A stretch of 64,000 nt of DNA from Thalassospira lucentensis. Lineage in GTDB: Bacteria > Pseudomonadota > Alphaproteobacteria > Rhodospirillales > Thalassospiraceae. The stretch is taken from NCBI RefSeq assembly GCF_011806425.1, contig NZ_JAATOV010000007.1:1-64000 (forward strand), given 5' to 3'. The position numbers and the translations under genes are program-made. The notes below the pieces were generated by a model. It made no database searches, was not told the DNA's origin, and saw only the letters and a program-made list of their open reading frames with translations. Position 1 is the first letter of the stretch. Every line of letters starts with the position of its first letter. Below are positions 7,794 to 16,795 of the stretch, piece by piece.

Positions 7794-8101
7794 CAAATCT
7801 CATCCCCAACCAAGTGATTTCCCCCTCCCCATCGCGCCACGCTTTCTCTTTTTGCTATCGATACCCGATACATGCGTGATCTGTGCGGGGGGCTATAAGG
7901 ACGCGGCGATAAGCGCGCGGCCGTAAACCCCGGATAACACTGCGGTTCTTTCCCACCGATGGCAAATTGATTTTTCTCATCCCACCGTGCGCCCGGCCCC
8001 TCGATGGTTCTGCGATCCAAAAGAAACTGTTTTGTTCAGCCCGCAAGATCGCTAAGTTTGCCAAAGCATTCTGCGTCCCCACAGTAAAAGGATCCATTCG
8101 C
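7794..8101. other. 308-base divergent intergenic region
   Basis: It separates the DMT permease (minus) from the RidA gene (plus) and must hold both promoters. I see no convincing operator, repeat or RNA; the frame that runs through its 3' half is an N-terminal over-extension of the RidA gene. Confidence 0.4.
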
Positions 8102-8569
8102 ATGGCTGGAAAAATTGACGCCCATCTTGCCGATCTTGGCATCACCCTGCCAACCGCCACCGCCCCGGTTGCCAATTACGTGCCCTATGTAGTCTCGGGC
8201 AACCTTGTTCATATCTCGGGCCAGATCACCATGGAAAATGGCGAACTGAAATTCGTTGGCAAACTCGGCAAGGATTATCAGGTGGAAGACGGCCAAAAAG
8301 CCGCCCGCCTGTGCGCGCTCAATCTGGTGGCACAGCTCAAATCGGCCATCGGCGATCTCGATAAAGTCACCCGCGTTGTCAAACTGAACGCCTTTGTGAA
8401 TTCCGATCCGGCCTTCACCGATCAGCCAAAAGTCGTCAATGGCGCGTCTGACACCATGGTTGAAATCTTTGGCGATGCGGGCAAACACGCCCGTTCTGCT
8501 GTCGGCGTGGCCTCTTTGCCGCTTGGCGTTGCTGTTGAAATTGACGGCATTTTCGAAGTCGCCAACTAA
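8102..8569 (+). CDS. RidA / YjgF-YER057c-UK114 family protein
   Basis: A 155-residue Rid-superfamily protein. Start ATG 8102 follows AAAGGATCC at good spacing, and an in-frame extension to 7967 lacks family similarity. The core shows YVVSGNLVHISGQI, the central RLCALNLVAQLKSAIGDLDK and the C-terminal HARSAVGVASLPLGVAVEID. The arginine in the latter aligns with the catalytic Arg of RidA enzymes that hydrolyse reactive enamines/imines. At 155 residues it is longer than classical RidA (about 128), as in other Rid subgroups. A terminator follows, so it is monocistronic. Confidence 0.9.
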   Translation: MAGKIDAHLADLGITLPTATAPVANYVPYVVSGNLVHISGQITMENGELKFVGKLGKDYQVEDGQKAARLCALNLVAQLKSAIGDLDKVTRVVKLNAFVNSDPAFTDQPKVVNGASDTMVEIFGDAGKHARSAVGVASLPLGVAVEIDGIFEVAN

Positions 8570-8597
8570 GCACCCGTGACGGTCCAAACATCATAAA

Positions 8598-8624
8598 GCC
8601 GGGCATCTGCCCGGCTTTTATTTT
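8598..8624 (+). terminator. Rho-independent terminator after the RidA gene
   Basis: GCCGGGCA (8598-8605) pairs with TGCCCGGC (8608-8615) across a 2-base loop in a longer A/T-extended stem, followed by TTTTATTTT. It can serve both convergent genes. Confidence 0.85.
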
Positions 8625-8644
8625 GGTCATGGTATGGGCTTGGC

Positions 8645-8968
8645 TTAGCTCTCGTTGCTGATCGCCTTAAGCCCGACAACCCCGCCAATAATCATCAAAA
8701 GGAAAATGCCCTTTAACGCGGTCATCGGTTCTTTGAAAAACACCAAACCAATAATCGCCACCGCCGCGGTACCAAGCCCGGCCCAAACCGCATAGGCCGT
8801 GCTGACCGGGATGACCCGCAAGGTCAGGGATAACACCCAAAAGCTCAGGCCATAAACGGCCAAGCTCAGCGCCGAAAACCGCCAGTCGGTAAATCCGTTG
8901 GAAAATTTAAGCGACACCGTCCCGATCACTTCAAGACCGATTGCCGCAATCAGATAAACCCAGGACAT
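8645..8968 (-). CDS. Small multidrug resistance (SMR) family efflux protein
   Basis: The 107-residue protein has four transmembrane helices and the SMR hallmarks. These are the membrane-embedded glutamate at position 13 (IGLEVIGT), PVSTAYAVWAGLGTA, and the helix-3/4 segment FFKEPMTALKGIFLLMIIGGVVGLK broken by the usual loop. It resembles EmrE/SugE proteins that work as dual-topology dimers exporting cationic compounds against protons. It converges on the RidA gene and shares its terminator region. Confidence 0.92.
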   Translation of the reverse strand: MSWVYLIAAIGLEVIGTVSLKFSNGFTDWRFSALSLAVYGLSFWVLSLTLRVIPVSTAYAVWAGLGTAAVAIIGLVFFKEPMTALKGIFLLMIIGGVVGLKAISNES

Positions 8969-9297
8969 GCTCTTCCATTCCTTGCTTGGTCAACGCGTTA
9001 GGACGCATCACGCCACACGTATTTTGTTCGCGCCACCATGCCCGAACTTATCCCCGGCGGCAATGCTCTGCACGTGTCCGGGCACATCTCAGGCGCACAT
9101 AACGCGCCGCACCGCACAACAATTTCCCCCACACACGACCCATATCAATCCATTTGCCAAAACGGGTGCGTATAAATATTGCGTCCACCGGGCCAAACGG
9201 GCACATTGCCCGGACCATTCATGGCGCACCAAATACCAACTTGCTGGCGTCAGCAAACCACCTGACGCACGATGCCAAAAGACCAAGGAACACGTTG
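8969..9297. other. 329-base divergent intergenic region
   Basis: It lies between the SMR gene (minus) and the UbiH-like gene (plus). A small perfect stem TTGCTG/CAGCAA near 9241-9256 is the only structure seen; no promoter is clear. A frame crossing it is an over-extension of the UbiH-like gene. Confidence 0.35.
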
Positions 9298-10488
9298 ATG
9301 ATCAAAACCGATATTCTGATCGCGGGCGGCGGGATCGCCGGGATGAGTGCCGCGGCACGCCTTGCCGCAGACGGACATGCCATCATCATCGTGGACCCGG
9401 CCCCCGCCGACATTGGCGAAGGCACCGATTTGCGCACCACCGCCTTTTTGGAACCGGGAATCGAAACCCTTAAAAAAGCTGGTGTCTGGGATGCCATCAA
9501 ACCGACCGGTGCGGAACTTCGCGTCATGCGCATCGTCGATGCCGGTGGCACCGAACGCACCCCGCGCGAAACCGCCGACTTTGATGGCGCTGAAACCACA
9601 CAAGGTTTCTTTGGCTGGAACGTGTCAAACAAGGCTGCGCGCGTCACCCTGATGGCAAAGCTGGCAAAGCTCGATAACGTCGAATTTCGCTTTTCCACCA
9701 CCGTCACCGGCTTTACCGGCACCGCACGGGCGGGCGTCGCCCAACTATCTGACGGCGAAACGGTTGAGGCGAAATTGGTCATCGCCGCCGATGGCCGCAA
9801 TTCATCGCTGCGCGAAATGGCCGGGATTAAGCATAAACGCTGGGCCTATGATCAAAGTGCGCTGGTCTTTGTCGTCACCCATGACAAACCCCACGATAAT
9901 ATCTCAACCGAAATTCACCGCACCGGCGGCCCGCTGACCCTTGTGCCGATGCCTGATTTGGATGGCAAGCCGTGCTCGTCGGTTGTCTGGATGGTCCCCA
10001 ACGACCGCGCATCTGATCTGAACGCCATGAGTGACGATGCGTTGTCGGCTGAAATCACCCATGACACCATGAACCTGTTTGGCCCCCTGACGGTCGCAAG
10101 CCCGCGTGCCGTCTGGCCGATGATTTCACAAGTCCCATCGCGCCTGATTTCCGCCCGCTTGGCCCTGATTGCGGAATCCGCCCATGTCGTTCCGCCGATC
10201 GGTGCGCAGGGGCTTAATATGAGCCTGCATGACATCGAAACCTTGGCCCAGCTGATGGCAAAGGCCAAATTCAACAATGATGACATCGGCGCCACCACCC
10301 TGCTGAAATCCTACGAACGCAAACAACTGCCCAAAACCCTCGCCCGGGTGGGCGGCATTGATTTGCTCAACCGCGCCTCGATGTTTGAACCCAAAACACT
10401 GCGCGACCTGCGCTATGCTGGCCTTTCCGCCATCAACCGCATCGGCCCACTGCGCAAACTCGCAATTAAGGTTGGCGTGGGCAAGTAA
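9298..10488 (+). CDS. UbiH/UbiF/COQ6-family FAD-dependent monooxygenase
   Basis: The protein has 396 residues from ATG 9298, which follows AAGGA; the open frame extends upstream to 9154 without family content. The N-terminal FAD Rossmann motif is ILIAGGGIAGMSAAARLAADG, the middle carries LVIAADGRNSSLRE (DG fold), and the C-terminal GAQGLNMSLHDIETLAQLM binds the FAD ribityl/phosphate in this family. Such flavoproteins hydroxylate the ubiquinone ring. The specific position cannot be assigned, and a related aromatic hydroxylase role is possible. It has its own terminator and stands alone. Confidence 0.88.
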   Translation: MIKTDILIAGGGIAGMSAAARLAADGHAIIIVDPAPADIGEGTDLRTTAFLEPGIETLKKAGVWDAIKPTGAELRVMRIVDAGGTERTPRETADFDGAETTQGFFGWNVSNKAARVTLMAKLAKLDNVEFRFSTTVTGFTGTARAGVAQLSDGETVEAKLVIAADGRNSSLREMAGIKHKRWAYDQSALVFVVTHDKPHDNISTEIHRTGGPLTLVPMPDLDGKPCSSVVWMVPNDRASDLNAMSDDALSAEITHDTMNLFGPLTVASPRAVWPMISQVPSRLISARLALIAESAHVVPPIGAQGLNMSLHDIETLAQLMAKAKFNNDDIGATTLLKSYERKQLPKTLARVGGIDLLNRASMFEPKTLRDLRYAGLSAINRIGPLRKLAIKVGVGK

Positions 10489-10515
10489 CAGCGTTCCACT
10501 GCCCTTCAAACTCAA

Positions 10516-10544
10516 AAAAGGCCCGCCAGATTGGCGGGCCTTTT
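10516..10544 (+). terminator. Bidirectional Rho-independent terminator
   Basis: AAAAGGCCCGCCA (10516-10528) pairs perfectly with TGGCGGGCCTTTT (10532-10544) across a 3-base loop. It separates the UbiH-like gene from the convergent phosphodiesterase operon. Confidence 0.9.
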
Positions 10545-10585
10545 GCATTATCGCAGGCTATGGTGACTTTCTCGCCACCTTATCC

Positions 10586-11416
10586 TCAGACAATCAACTT
10601 ACCAGTCTCATCAAAAAACGGATGTGGCCCGTCATGGCGGTCGATATAGGCCATATGCGTCATCAGGTTTTTCTGATCCGCATCCCAAACATGCAAATGA
10701 AGGGCTGGCGGCTCCATCACAAAGGCCGATGCTCCACCAACCCGTAAATCAAATGCCACCTGATGGGCGACTGACGGTCCGATGCTTAACGGCACCCCGG
10801 CCCAGATCGTATGGATCGGGCGATGCACATGGCCGCAAATAATCGCCCGGATACGGTCGCGATGTGCCCGAACAATGTCGGCCAGACCATCCGCCCCCGC
10901 ACCAAGATTTTGCACATCCATATGCGTAATCCCCGTCAGGATCGGCGGATGATGCAAGAAAATCAGGCAATCGCGTTCATCTTCTTCGGCCAACACATCG
11001 CGCAGCCAATCAAGCTGTTCGGTGGGCAAAACCCCACCGGGTTTTCCTTCCTCCAGCGTATCAAGCGCAATGAGACGCAGGTCAAAATCATCAACAACGT
11101 AATTCACAAACGCCTGTCCCGACGCAACGGGTGTTGCATCGGGAAACGCCGCACAAAGCGGCGCACGACAATCATGATTACCCGGCACCATGAAATACGG
11201 AATGGTCAGGTCTTTCAGGATTTCGGCGACCAACGCATATTCGTCGGGCGTGCCAAGATCACCGATATCGCCGGTAAACAGGACCACATCCGGGCGCGGC
11301 TCCATCGACATCACATAGGCCACCGCATTTTCAAGCGCGCCTGCCGTATCCACCTTGCGATAGGCAAGCCTGCGCCCCGCCCCGATATGCAGGTCGGTCA
11401 ATTGTGCAATCAGCAT
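10586..11416 (-). CDS. Calcineurin-like phosphodiesterase in an ABC-importer operon
   Basis: The 276-residue metallophosphoesterase shows all metal-site motifs of the CpdA/Icc class: LTDLHIG (Asp7, His9), FTGDIGDLG, VPGNHD, FLHHPP and CGHVHRP. No signal peptide is visible, so it should be cytoplasmic. It is the last gene of the LacI-SBP-permease-permease-ATPase operon, 30 bases after the ATPase gene. That placement suggests it hydrolyses the imported compound, perhaps a phosphodiester such as a glycerophosphodiester, rather than serving cAMP turnover. The substrate is inferred, not shown. Confidence 0.88.
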   Translation of the reverse strand: MLIAQLTDLHIGAGRRLAYRKVDTAGALENAVAYVMSMEPRPDVVLFTGDIGDLGTPDEYALVAEILKDLTIPYFMVPGNHDCRAPLCAAFPDATPVASGQAFVNYVVDDFDLRLIALDTLEEGKPGGVLPTEQLDWLRDVLAEEDERDCLIFLHHPPILTGITHMDVQNLGAGADGLADIVRAHRDRIRAIICGHVHRPIHTIWAGVPLSIGPSVAHQVAFDLRVGGASAFVMEPPALHLHVWDADQKNLMTHMAYIDRHDGPHPFFDETGKLIV

Positions 11417-11446
11417 CTTTTTATCTTTCTTGAGGATCTATCGTGC

Positions 11447-12559
11447 TTACGAAACAGCGTGGGCACTTTGGTTTGCAGCACTGTTTCCTGCGCCAGCCCC
11501 AACCGGGAAAACCGTCAACCGATCCGGATTAATCTGGCAATGCACATCAGCACCTGGCGCAATCACGTCATCGGCATGGGTATCGACAATCACCGCCTGC
11601 GCGCCAATCCCCGATACGGTTAACCGCAACCGTTCCCCCAAATACGAAACGGCTTCAACCCGGCCCGTCACGTGGGCACGCGCCGCGTCACAAGTCGAAA
11701 GACCATCAGCCCGGAAAAACAGCTCAACCGGGCCCTGATCAATGATCGCCCCGTGGCGTGGATCAAACGCATCGACCGCATCAAAAACATGGGTGCCGAT
11801 ATGCAGCCGTCCATCGCGCATCTGCCCATCCAACCGGTTGGCCGCCCCGACAAAGTCGGCAACGAACGGGTTTTGCGGCTTGCGGTAAATCTCGCGCGGT
11901 GTGCCGATCTGGGCGATTTCACCCTTTTGCATCACCACAATCCGATCCCCCAGCGCCATGGCTTCTTCTTGGTCATGCGTCACATAAACTGCCGTAATAC
12001 CCAGCTTGCGCAACAGGGCATTAATCTCGGTACGAAGGCGCACACGCAACTTGGCATCAAGGGCGGTTAACGGCTCATCCAGCAACAAGACACGCGGCTG
12101 TACCGCGATTGCCCGTGCAAGGGCCACGCGCTGGCGCTGCCCGCCCGAAAGCTGATCAATCCGCCGATCCGCCAGCATTTCGATATGCATCATTTCAAGC
12201 ATATCTTTAACCCGCGCATCGCTTTCTTCGCGCGAAACCCCATGCACTTTCAGGCCATAGGCAACATTCTGTGCCACGGTCATATTGGGAAACAGCGCAT
12301 AAGACTGAAACACCATCCCCACCCGGCGCTTTTCAATCGATTGATGGGTCACATCGTCACCATCAAACGTGATCACACCGCCCTTATCGGGGAATTCCAA
12401 CCCGGCAATCATGCGCAAAATCGTCGTCTTGCCACAGCCCGACGGGCCCAACAAAACAATCGTTTCCCCGCCCTCGATGGTCAAATCGAACGGTGCCAAT
12501 GCCCGTGTGCCATCGCCAAAGGTTTTCGCACAATCGCGAAGTCTGATCTGTGTGCTCAT
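11447..12559 (-). CDS. ABC importer ATPase (spermidine/putrescine-iron type)
   Basis: The 370-residue nucleotide-binding protein has Walker A GPSGCGKTT, signature LSGGQRQRVALARA, Walker B LLLDEPLTALD and the switch TVYVTHDQEEA-like segment (AVYVTHDQEEAMALGD). A C-terminal ~110-residue TOBE regulatory domain follows, as in the PotA/FbpC/CysA class. Its ATG overlaps the stop of the upstream permease gene (ATGA, 12556-12559), implying translational coupling. It powers the importer formed by the two permeases at 12556-14285. Confidence 0.92.
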   Translation of the reverse strand: MSTQIRLRDCAKTFGDGTRALAPFDLTIEGGETIVLLGPSGCGKTTILRMIAGLEFPDKGGVITFDGDDVTHQSIEKRRVGMVFQSYALFPNMTVAQNVAYGLKVHGVSREESDARVKDMLEMMHIEMLADRRIDQLSGGQRQRVALARAIAVQPRVLLLDEPLTALDAKLRVRLRTEINALLRKLGITAVYVTHDQEEAMALGDRIVVMQKGEIAQIGTPREIYRKPQNPFVADFVGAANRLDGQMRDGRLHIGTHVFDAVDAFDPRHGAIIDQGPVELFFRADGLSTCDAARAHVTGRVEAVSYLGERLRLTVSGIGAQAVIVDTHADDVIAPGADVHCQINPDRLTVFPVGAGAGNSAANQSAHAVS

Positions 12560-13380
12560 AACGTATCCTCCGCCGTATCAATGCGCTTGGACGCACGCTT
12601 GCCTCGATCGGCAAGGGCCTGCATCGCAATCAGCAACGGCATAATCAGTATAAAGAAAATCAGGGTATAGGCGCTGCCGATCTCAAGGCGCATCGACGCA
12701 TATGCATCGGCAAGCCCCACCGGCAACGTCTTGGTCAGCGGCGTGTGAAGCATCCACGTCAGATTGAATTCCCCAATCGACAAGGTTACCACCATCAACG
12801 CACCGGCCAGAATGCCCGGCTTGGCATTGGGCACGATCACGGTAAAGAACCGCCGCCAGAACCCAGCCCCAAGGCTGGCCGCCCCTTCTTCAAGCATTTT
12901 CATATCCATCGCCGACATCACCGCCGCGACGGACCGCACCATAAACGGCAAGGTAAACAACACATGCCCGGTCAAAATGAAAAGCCAGCTTGATCGGTAT
13001 CCACTGACCCCGCCATAGGTAATCAAAAGCGCCAATGCCAACGCCAAACCCGGTATCGCAACCGGCAGGGTCAAAAGTTCTTCAAACAAACGGGTCAACC
13101 GACCGGGCCTGCGCACCAACACATACGCCAGCGGCACACCGGCCACCAACGTCACCGCCAAACACACCAACGCAATCCAAAGCGACAGCATGATACTGCT
13201 GGCATAAAGGTCCCAGACCTCGATAATCCAGCGCAACGTCAAGCCCGATGACAGCCCCTTAAAGACATTAACGGTCACCCCCGCCAAGGCGGACATCCCA
13301 ACCGGGATCACGATAAACAGGCACAACAAAACCGTCAGGCCAAGCTGGCTGTAAAATTTCCAATCACGGCGCATGATCAT
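12556..13380 (-). CDS. ABC importer permease, second subunit (PotC-like)
   Basis: The membrane protein has 274 residues. ATG 13380 overlaps the previous stop (ATGA) and follows GGAGGAG; the longer frame to 13665 reads the upstream permease gene in the wrong frame and is discarded. About six helices, with the EAA coupling loop at EEGAASLGAGFWRRFFTVIVP. It pairs with the permease at 13377-14285. Confidence 0.9.
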   Translation of the reverse strand: MIMRRDWKFYSQLGLTVLLCLFIVIPVGMSALAGVTVNVFKGLSSGLTLRWIIEVWDLYASSIMLSLWIALVCLAVTLVAGVPLAYVLVRRPGRLTRLFEELLTLPVAIPGLALALALLITYGGVSGYRSSWLFILTGHVLFTLPFMVRSVAAVMSAMDMKMLEEGAASLGAGFWRRFFTVIVPNAKPGILAGALMVVTLSIGEFNLTWMLHTPLTKTLPVGLADAYASMRLEIGSAYTLIFFILIMPLLIAMQALADRGKRASKRIDTAEDTL

Positions 13381-14285
13381 GCTCCTCCGCGTGCGGCGGT
13401 ATCGGCCGATGAGCCAACAAAACACCGAACGGCAAACAGAACCGCCCACGTCATTGCCCCCAACGCGATGCTCAGCGCTGCGGCAACGGCCACATTGGCG
13501 TTTCGGGTAAACTCGGTATAGATCACCATCGGCAACACATCGATATCGGTCGCCAACGTAAAGGCCGTGCCAAATGCCCCCATGGCGGTGGCAAAGCAAA
13601 TCGCCCCAGACGACACAAGGCCGGGCATCAAACCGGGCAGGATCACATCCTTGATCACCCGCCATGTCGGCGCGCCAAGCGACCGTGCTGCTTCTTCAAG
13701 TTGCGGATCAAGCTTCTCGGCCGATGCCATCACCGCCAAAATCACCCGTGGGATCGAAAAGTATAAATAGCCGATAAACAGCCCGCTGATCTCATAGGCA
13801 AAGACGAGTTTCTCATCAAACAGCGCATCCGTAACACTGCCAATAACGCCCTGCCGACCCGCCAGCATAATCACCATAAAGCCAACAACCGTCCCCGGAA
13901 AAGACAGCGGCAAAGTCAAAAGCGCCATCAGCATATTGCGCCCGGCAAACCGGTTGCGCACCAAAAACAGGCCACAAACCCCACACAGGATAAGGGCGGT
14001 TAACGTCACCCCTGCCGACATCAAAAGCGTCTGAACCAAACTGGCAAAATACCGCCCGTTGGTCAGGATCACGAAATAGGTCGCCCACCCATCAGGCCCG
14101 TCTGCCACCCGCATCGCCACAAGTGCGAGCGGGATCAGGAAAAACGCCGCCACAATGATAATCCCCGGCGTCATCAAAAGGGCCAAGATCGCGGGGCTTC
14201 CGGCACCGGGGGTGGCGCGGCGCAAAAAACCAAATGGGAAAGAAGGGCGCGAACGCCCCTCTTGAATATTTTGAACCGACGACAC
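13377..14285 (-). CDS. ABC importer permease, first subunit (PotB-like)
   Basis: The protein has 302 residues from the GTG at 14285, one base after the solute-binding protein's TAA, with GAGG upstream. An ATG-initiated frame to 14426 would overlap the preceding gene by 140 bases and is rejected. Around six transmembrane helices. The EAA loop is EEAARSLGAPTWRVIKDVILP. The first ~35 residues are polar and variable. Confidence 0.9.
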   Translation of the reverse strand: MSSVQNIQEGRSRPSFPFGFLRRATPGAGSPAILALLMTPGIIIVAAFFLIPLALVAMRVADGPDGWATYFVILTNGRYFASLVQTLLMSAGVTLTALILCGVCGLFLVRNRFAGRNMLMALLTLPLSFPGTVVGFMVIMLAGRQGVIGSVTDALFDEKLVFAYEISGLFIGYLYFSIPRVILAVMASAEKLDPQLEEAARSLGAPTWRVIKDVILPGLMPGLVSSGAICFATAMGAFGTAFTLATDIDVLPMVIYTEFTRNANVAVAAALSIALGAMTWAVLFAVRCFVGSSADTAARGGA

Positions 14286-14286
14286 C

Positions 14287-15291
14287 TTAGCGCACCTCAG
14301 ACAGGTAACGTTCGCCAAAGCCCGACTGAACCTCTGCCATCTTGGCGTAATCAACCGGTTTGGATCGTTCATAATCGGCTGCTGGCAGGAATTTCTTGGA
14401 TGCTTCTTCTGACATCGCCGATGCAATTACCGGACGCAGGAAGGCATTCGCCCAATGGGCTTGCCCGTCATCGGACATCACATAATCCAGAACCTTTTTG
14501 CCATTCTCGGCATGCGGTCCGTTTTTCACCAGGCTCATGACGTATGGCACCGCAACCGTTCCTTCGCTCGGAATGACAAAGGAAACATCTGCTTCGTCTT
14601 TGTATTTCGCACGGTACGCGTTGAAATCGTAATCGATCAGGATCGGAATTTCACCCGACAGAACCCGCGCATAGGCGGTCTGTTTTGGCACGATCGGATC
14701 GTTTTCTTTCAGCTTCTTGAAAAATTCGATGCCCGGCGTGAAATCATCAAGCGTTCCGCCCATCGCACGGTTGATCGCAACGGCCCCGGCATAGCCGACA
14801 AACGCACTCGACGGATCAAGATACCCGACCATGCCTTTGTATTCCGGCTTCAAAAGATCCGACCAGCTTTGCGGAACGGCGGCACCGTCAAGCGCCTCGG
14901 TATTGACGAACAATCCGATGGTGCCTGAATGAATGGCAAACCACGCGCCTTCGGGATCTTTCAAGCCGTCTGGGATTTTATCGAAATTGGCCGGTTTATA
15001 ATTCGCCACCACGTCTTGCTGCTTGGCTTTGATGCCAAACGACACGCCGTAATAGGCAACATCGGCAACCGGATTGTCTTTTTCCGCCAAAAGCTGTGAC
15101 AACGTCTGGCCAGAATTTTTGTTGTCTTGCGGCACATCGATCTTAAGATCGCGCGCAATGTTTTTAAGCTGCCCACCCCAGTCAGCCCATTCCGGCGGAC
15201 AGTTATAGCAAATCGCAACATCGTCAGCAAAAGCAGGCTGCGCCGCCACAACGGCAAACGCGGCACCCATCACAAGTTGTTTGAAACGCAC
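14287..15291 (-). CDS. Periplasmic solute-binding protein of the ABC importer
   Basis: The protein has 334 residues from the GTG at 15291, 8 bases after AGGAAG; the frame upstream belongs to the LacI coding region. A signal peptide ends near AAQPAFADD. The mature part has the class II bilobal pattern of spermidine/putrescine, iron or phosphonate binding proteins (LYDP-like GYLDPSSAFVGYAG, SGEIPILIDYDFNAYRAK). An early CYNCPPEW gives two cysteines. The ligand is unknown. The operon's terminal phosphodiesterase hints at a phosphodiester or amine. Confidence 0.88.
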   Translation of the reverse strand: MRFKQLVMGAAFAVVAAQPAFADDVAICYNCPPEWADWGGQLKNIARDLKIDVPQDNKNSGQTLSQLLAEKDNPVADVAYYGVSFGIKAKQQDVVANYKPANFDKIPDGLKDPEGAWFAIHSGTIGLFVNTEALDGAAVPQSWSDLLKPEYKGMVGYLDPSSAFVGYAGAVAINRAMGGTLDDFTPGIEFFKKLKENDPIVPKQTAYARVLSGEIPILIDYDFNAYRAKYKDEADVSFVIPSEGTVAVPYVMSLVKNGPHAENGKKVLDYVMSDDGQAHWANAFLRPVIASAMSEEASKKFLPAADYERSKPVDYAKMAEVQSGFGERYLSEVR

Positions 15292-15308
15292 TTTTGATCT
15301 TCCTATAA

Positions 15309-16343
15309 TCAAGTTGATGAACAGTGCTGGTCGGTGCCACGGTACGATCCGATGGACTCTCCAGCGCTTAGATGATGAGGCAGCAACAAACTCTGTGGGT
15401 TTGCCTGCCCCTTGATCAGGCCGCGCAGGAATGCAAGCGCCTGCCGGCCCATCTCTTGGGTGGGTTGAACTGCCGAACACAGCTTTGGCGTGATCAGCCC
15501 ACCCACCGAAATTCCGTCAATCCCGCCAACCGACACATCATCGGGCACCGACAATCCATGTGCGCGACACGCATTCATCGCGGCAATCGCCAACATGTCG
15601 GTTGAACACACAACCCCGGTGACCTTTTCTGGCCCACATAGCAACGCGCCCAACGGGCCAACCAAATCGGCCTCATCAAAGCGCACCTGCACCAGGTTCT
15701 TTTGGGGGATCCCGGCATCATCAAGGGCACGGCAAAACCCGTCATAGCGTTGGCGCGACCGGTCTGAACTTTCAAAATGCCCGGCCACCATCGCAAGCGA
15801 CCGGTGCCCTTTGGCAATCATGGCGGTGGTAATGTCATAGGCCGACTGCGCGTTATCGACACTGATCGCGGCGATGTCGGCACGGCTTGGCTGGTTAAAC
15901 AGCAACACAAACGGGATTTTTTCCGCCAACAGCAAATCAACAACCGGGTTGTTGTCCGCATTCGCCAGCGTCAGGATCAATCCATCGACGCGATTATTCA
16001 AAAGGGCCGAAACCGCCCCCATTTCGCGTTCGGGATCATAATTTGATGACGTCAAAAGAACCGTCAGACCCTTGGCATTGGCATCCTGCTCAATGCCCTG
16101 CACCGCGGTTGCAAACACCGGATTGGCAAGGGTCGGCACCACAACACCGACCGTGCGGGTATGGGTCATCTTTAACCGGCGGCCATTGATGTTGGGCCGA
16201 TAATTCAGATACGCCATCGCCGCCGTCACGACCTTCGCCGTTTCGGCTGGCACCTGATCGGGGAAATTAATCACCCGCGATACGGTGGCAATGGACAAAC
16301 CTGATTTGCGCGCAACATCGCGCATGGTGGGTTTCGATGACAT
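15309..16343 (-). CDS. LacI-family transcriptional regulator
   Basis: A 344-residue LacI/PurR repressor. The N-terminal HTH is MRDVARKSGLSIATVSRVIN with hinge helix YRPNINGRRLK, followed by the periplasmic-binding-like sensor domain (TVGVVVPTLANPVFATAVQG). A CAGGAG box precedes ATG 16343. It is the first gene of the six-gene importer operon, 17 bases ahead of the solute-binding protein gene. A LacI-type palindrome lies ~85 bases upstream. It probably represses its own operon until the imported substrate or a metabolite binds. Confidence 0.9.
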   Translation of the reverse strand: MSSKPTMRDVARKSGLSIATVSRVINFPDQVPAETAKVVTAAMAYLNYRPNINGRRLKMTHTRTVGVVVPTLANPVFATAVQGIEQDANAKGLTVLLTSSNYDPEREMGAVSALLNNRVDGLILTLANADNNPVVDLLLAEKIPFVLLFNQPSRADIAAISVDNAQSAYDITTAMIAKGHRSLAMVAGHFESSDRSRQRYDGFCRALDDAGIPQKNLVQVRFDEADLVGPLGALLCGPEKVTGVVCSTDMLAIAAMNACRAHGLSVPDDVSVGGIDGISVGGLITPKLCSAVQPTQEMGRQALAFLRGLIKGQANPQSLLLPHHLSAGESIGSYRGTDQHCSST

Positions 16344-16426
16344 TCACAACAACTCCTGTAACGCCCCCACCATAGCGACGCTAAAAGTCAGTCTGATAAC
16401 GTATTTGTTGCAGTTTCATGAAGGTT

Positions 16427-16439
16427 TGAAACGTTTACA
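16427..16439. promoter_or_regulatory. LacI-type operator upstream of the importer operon
   Basis: TGAAACGTTTACA has the perfect core AAACGTTT (16429-16436), the usual LacI/PurR-class pattern with a central CG. It is the best palindrome in the gene-free stretch 16344-16777. The remainder of that stretch is increasingly AT-rich toward 16777, with no other element identified. Confidence 0.55.
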
Positions 16440-16795
16440 TTGGCGGAAAACAGCCATTCCCGCGATCAAGCTAAACCAATGGTTTTAGCGGTCATGCCGT
16501 CTTCCACGAAAGGTACCCGGTTAAAAATCAATAGCATGGGGACGCATCGCAAACCTCAATCATTCTTGGAAAATCTCAAGAATCCCAACAAAACATCACC
16601 GCGACGAATGGGTGCACATTCACGTCACAGAAAGCCGCGCCCGCTGAGAAAGCCATTCGTTATTTTTCCTTATCTTTCAATTCACTAAATCGCTTTTCAC
16701 CCTAATTAATAGAACCCAAAATCGGTAAAACAACCATTGATATAAAATTAAATTAGTATAACCTTATAGTTGAAATCATGTGGGGACAGTTTCAA

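Noticed and set aside
13381..13665. Longer N-terminus for the second permease
   Set aside because: It reads the upstream permease out of frame; ATGA overlap and a strong GGAGGAG support the start at 13380. The same logic rejects 14426 and 15480 starts for the neighbours.
16737..16741. TTGAT half of an FNR/ANR box upstream of the peroxidase/glycyl-radical gene
   Set aside because: The other half (AATTA instead of ATCAA) does not fit; too weak to claim anaerobic control.
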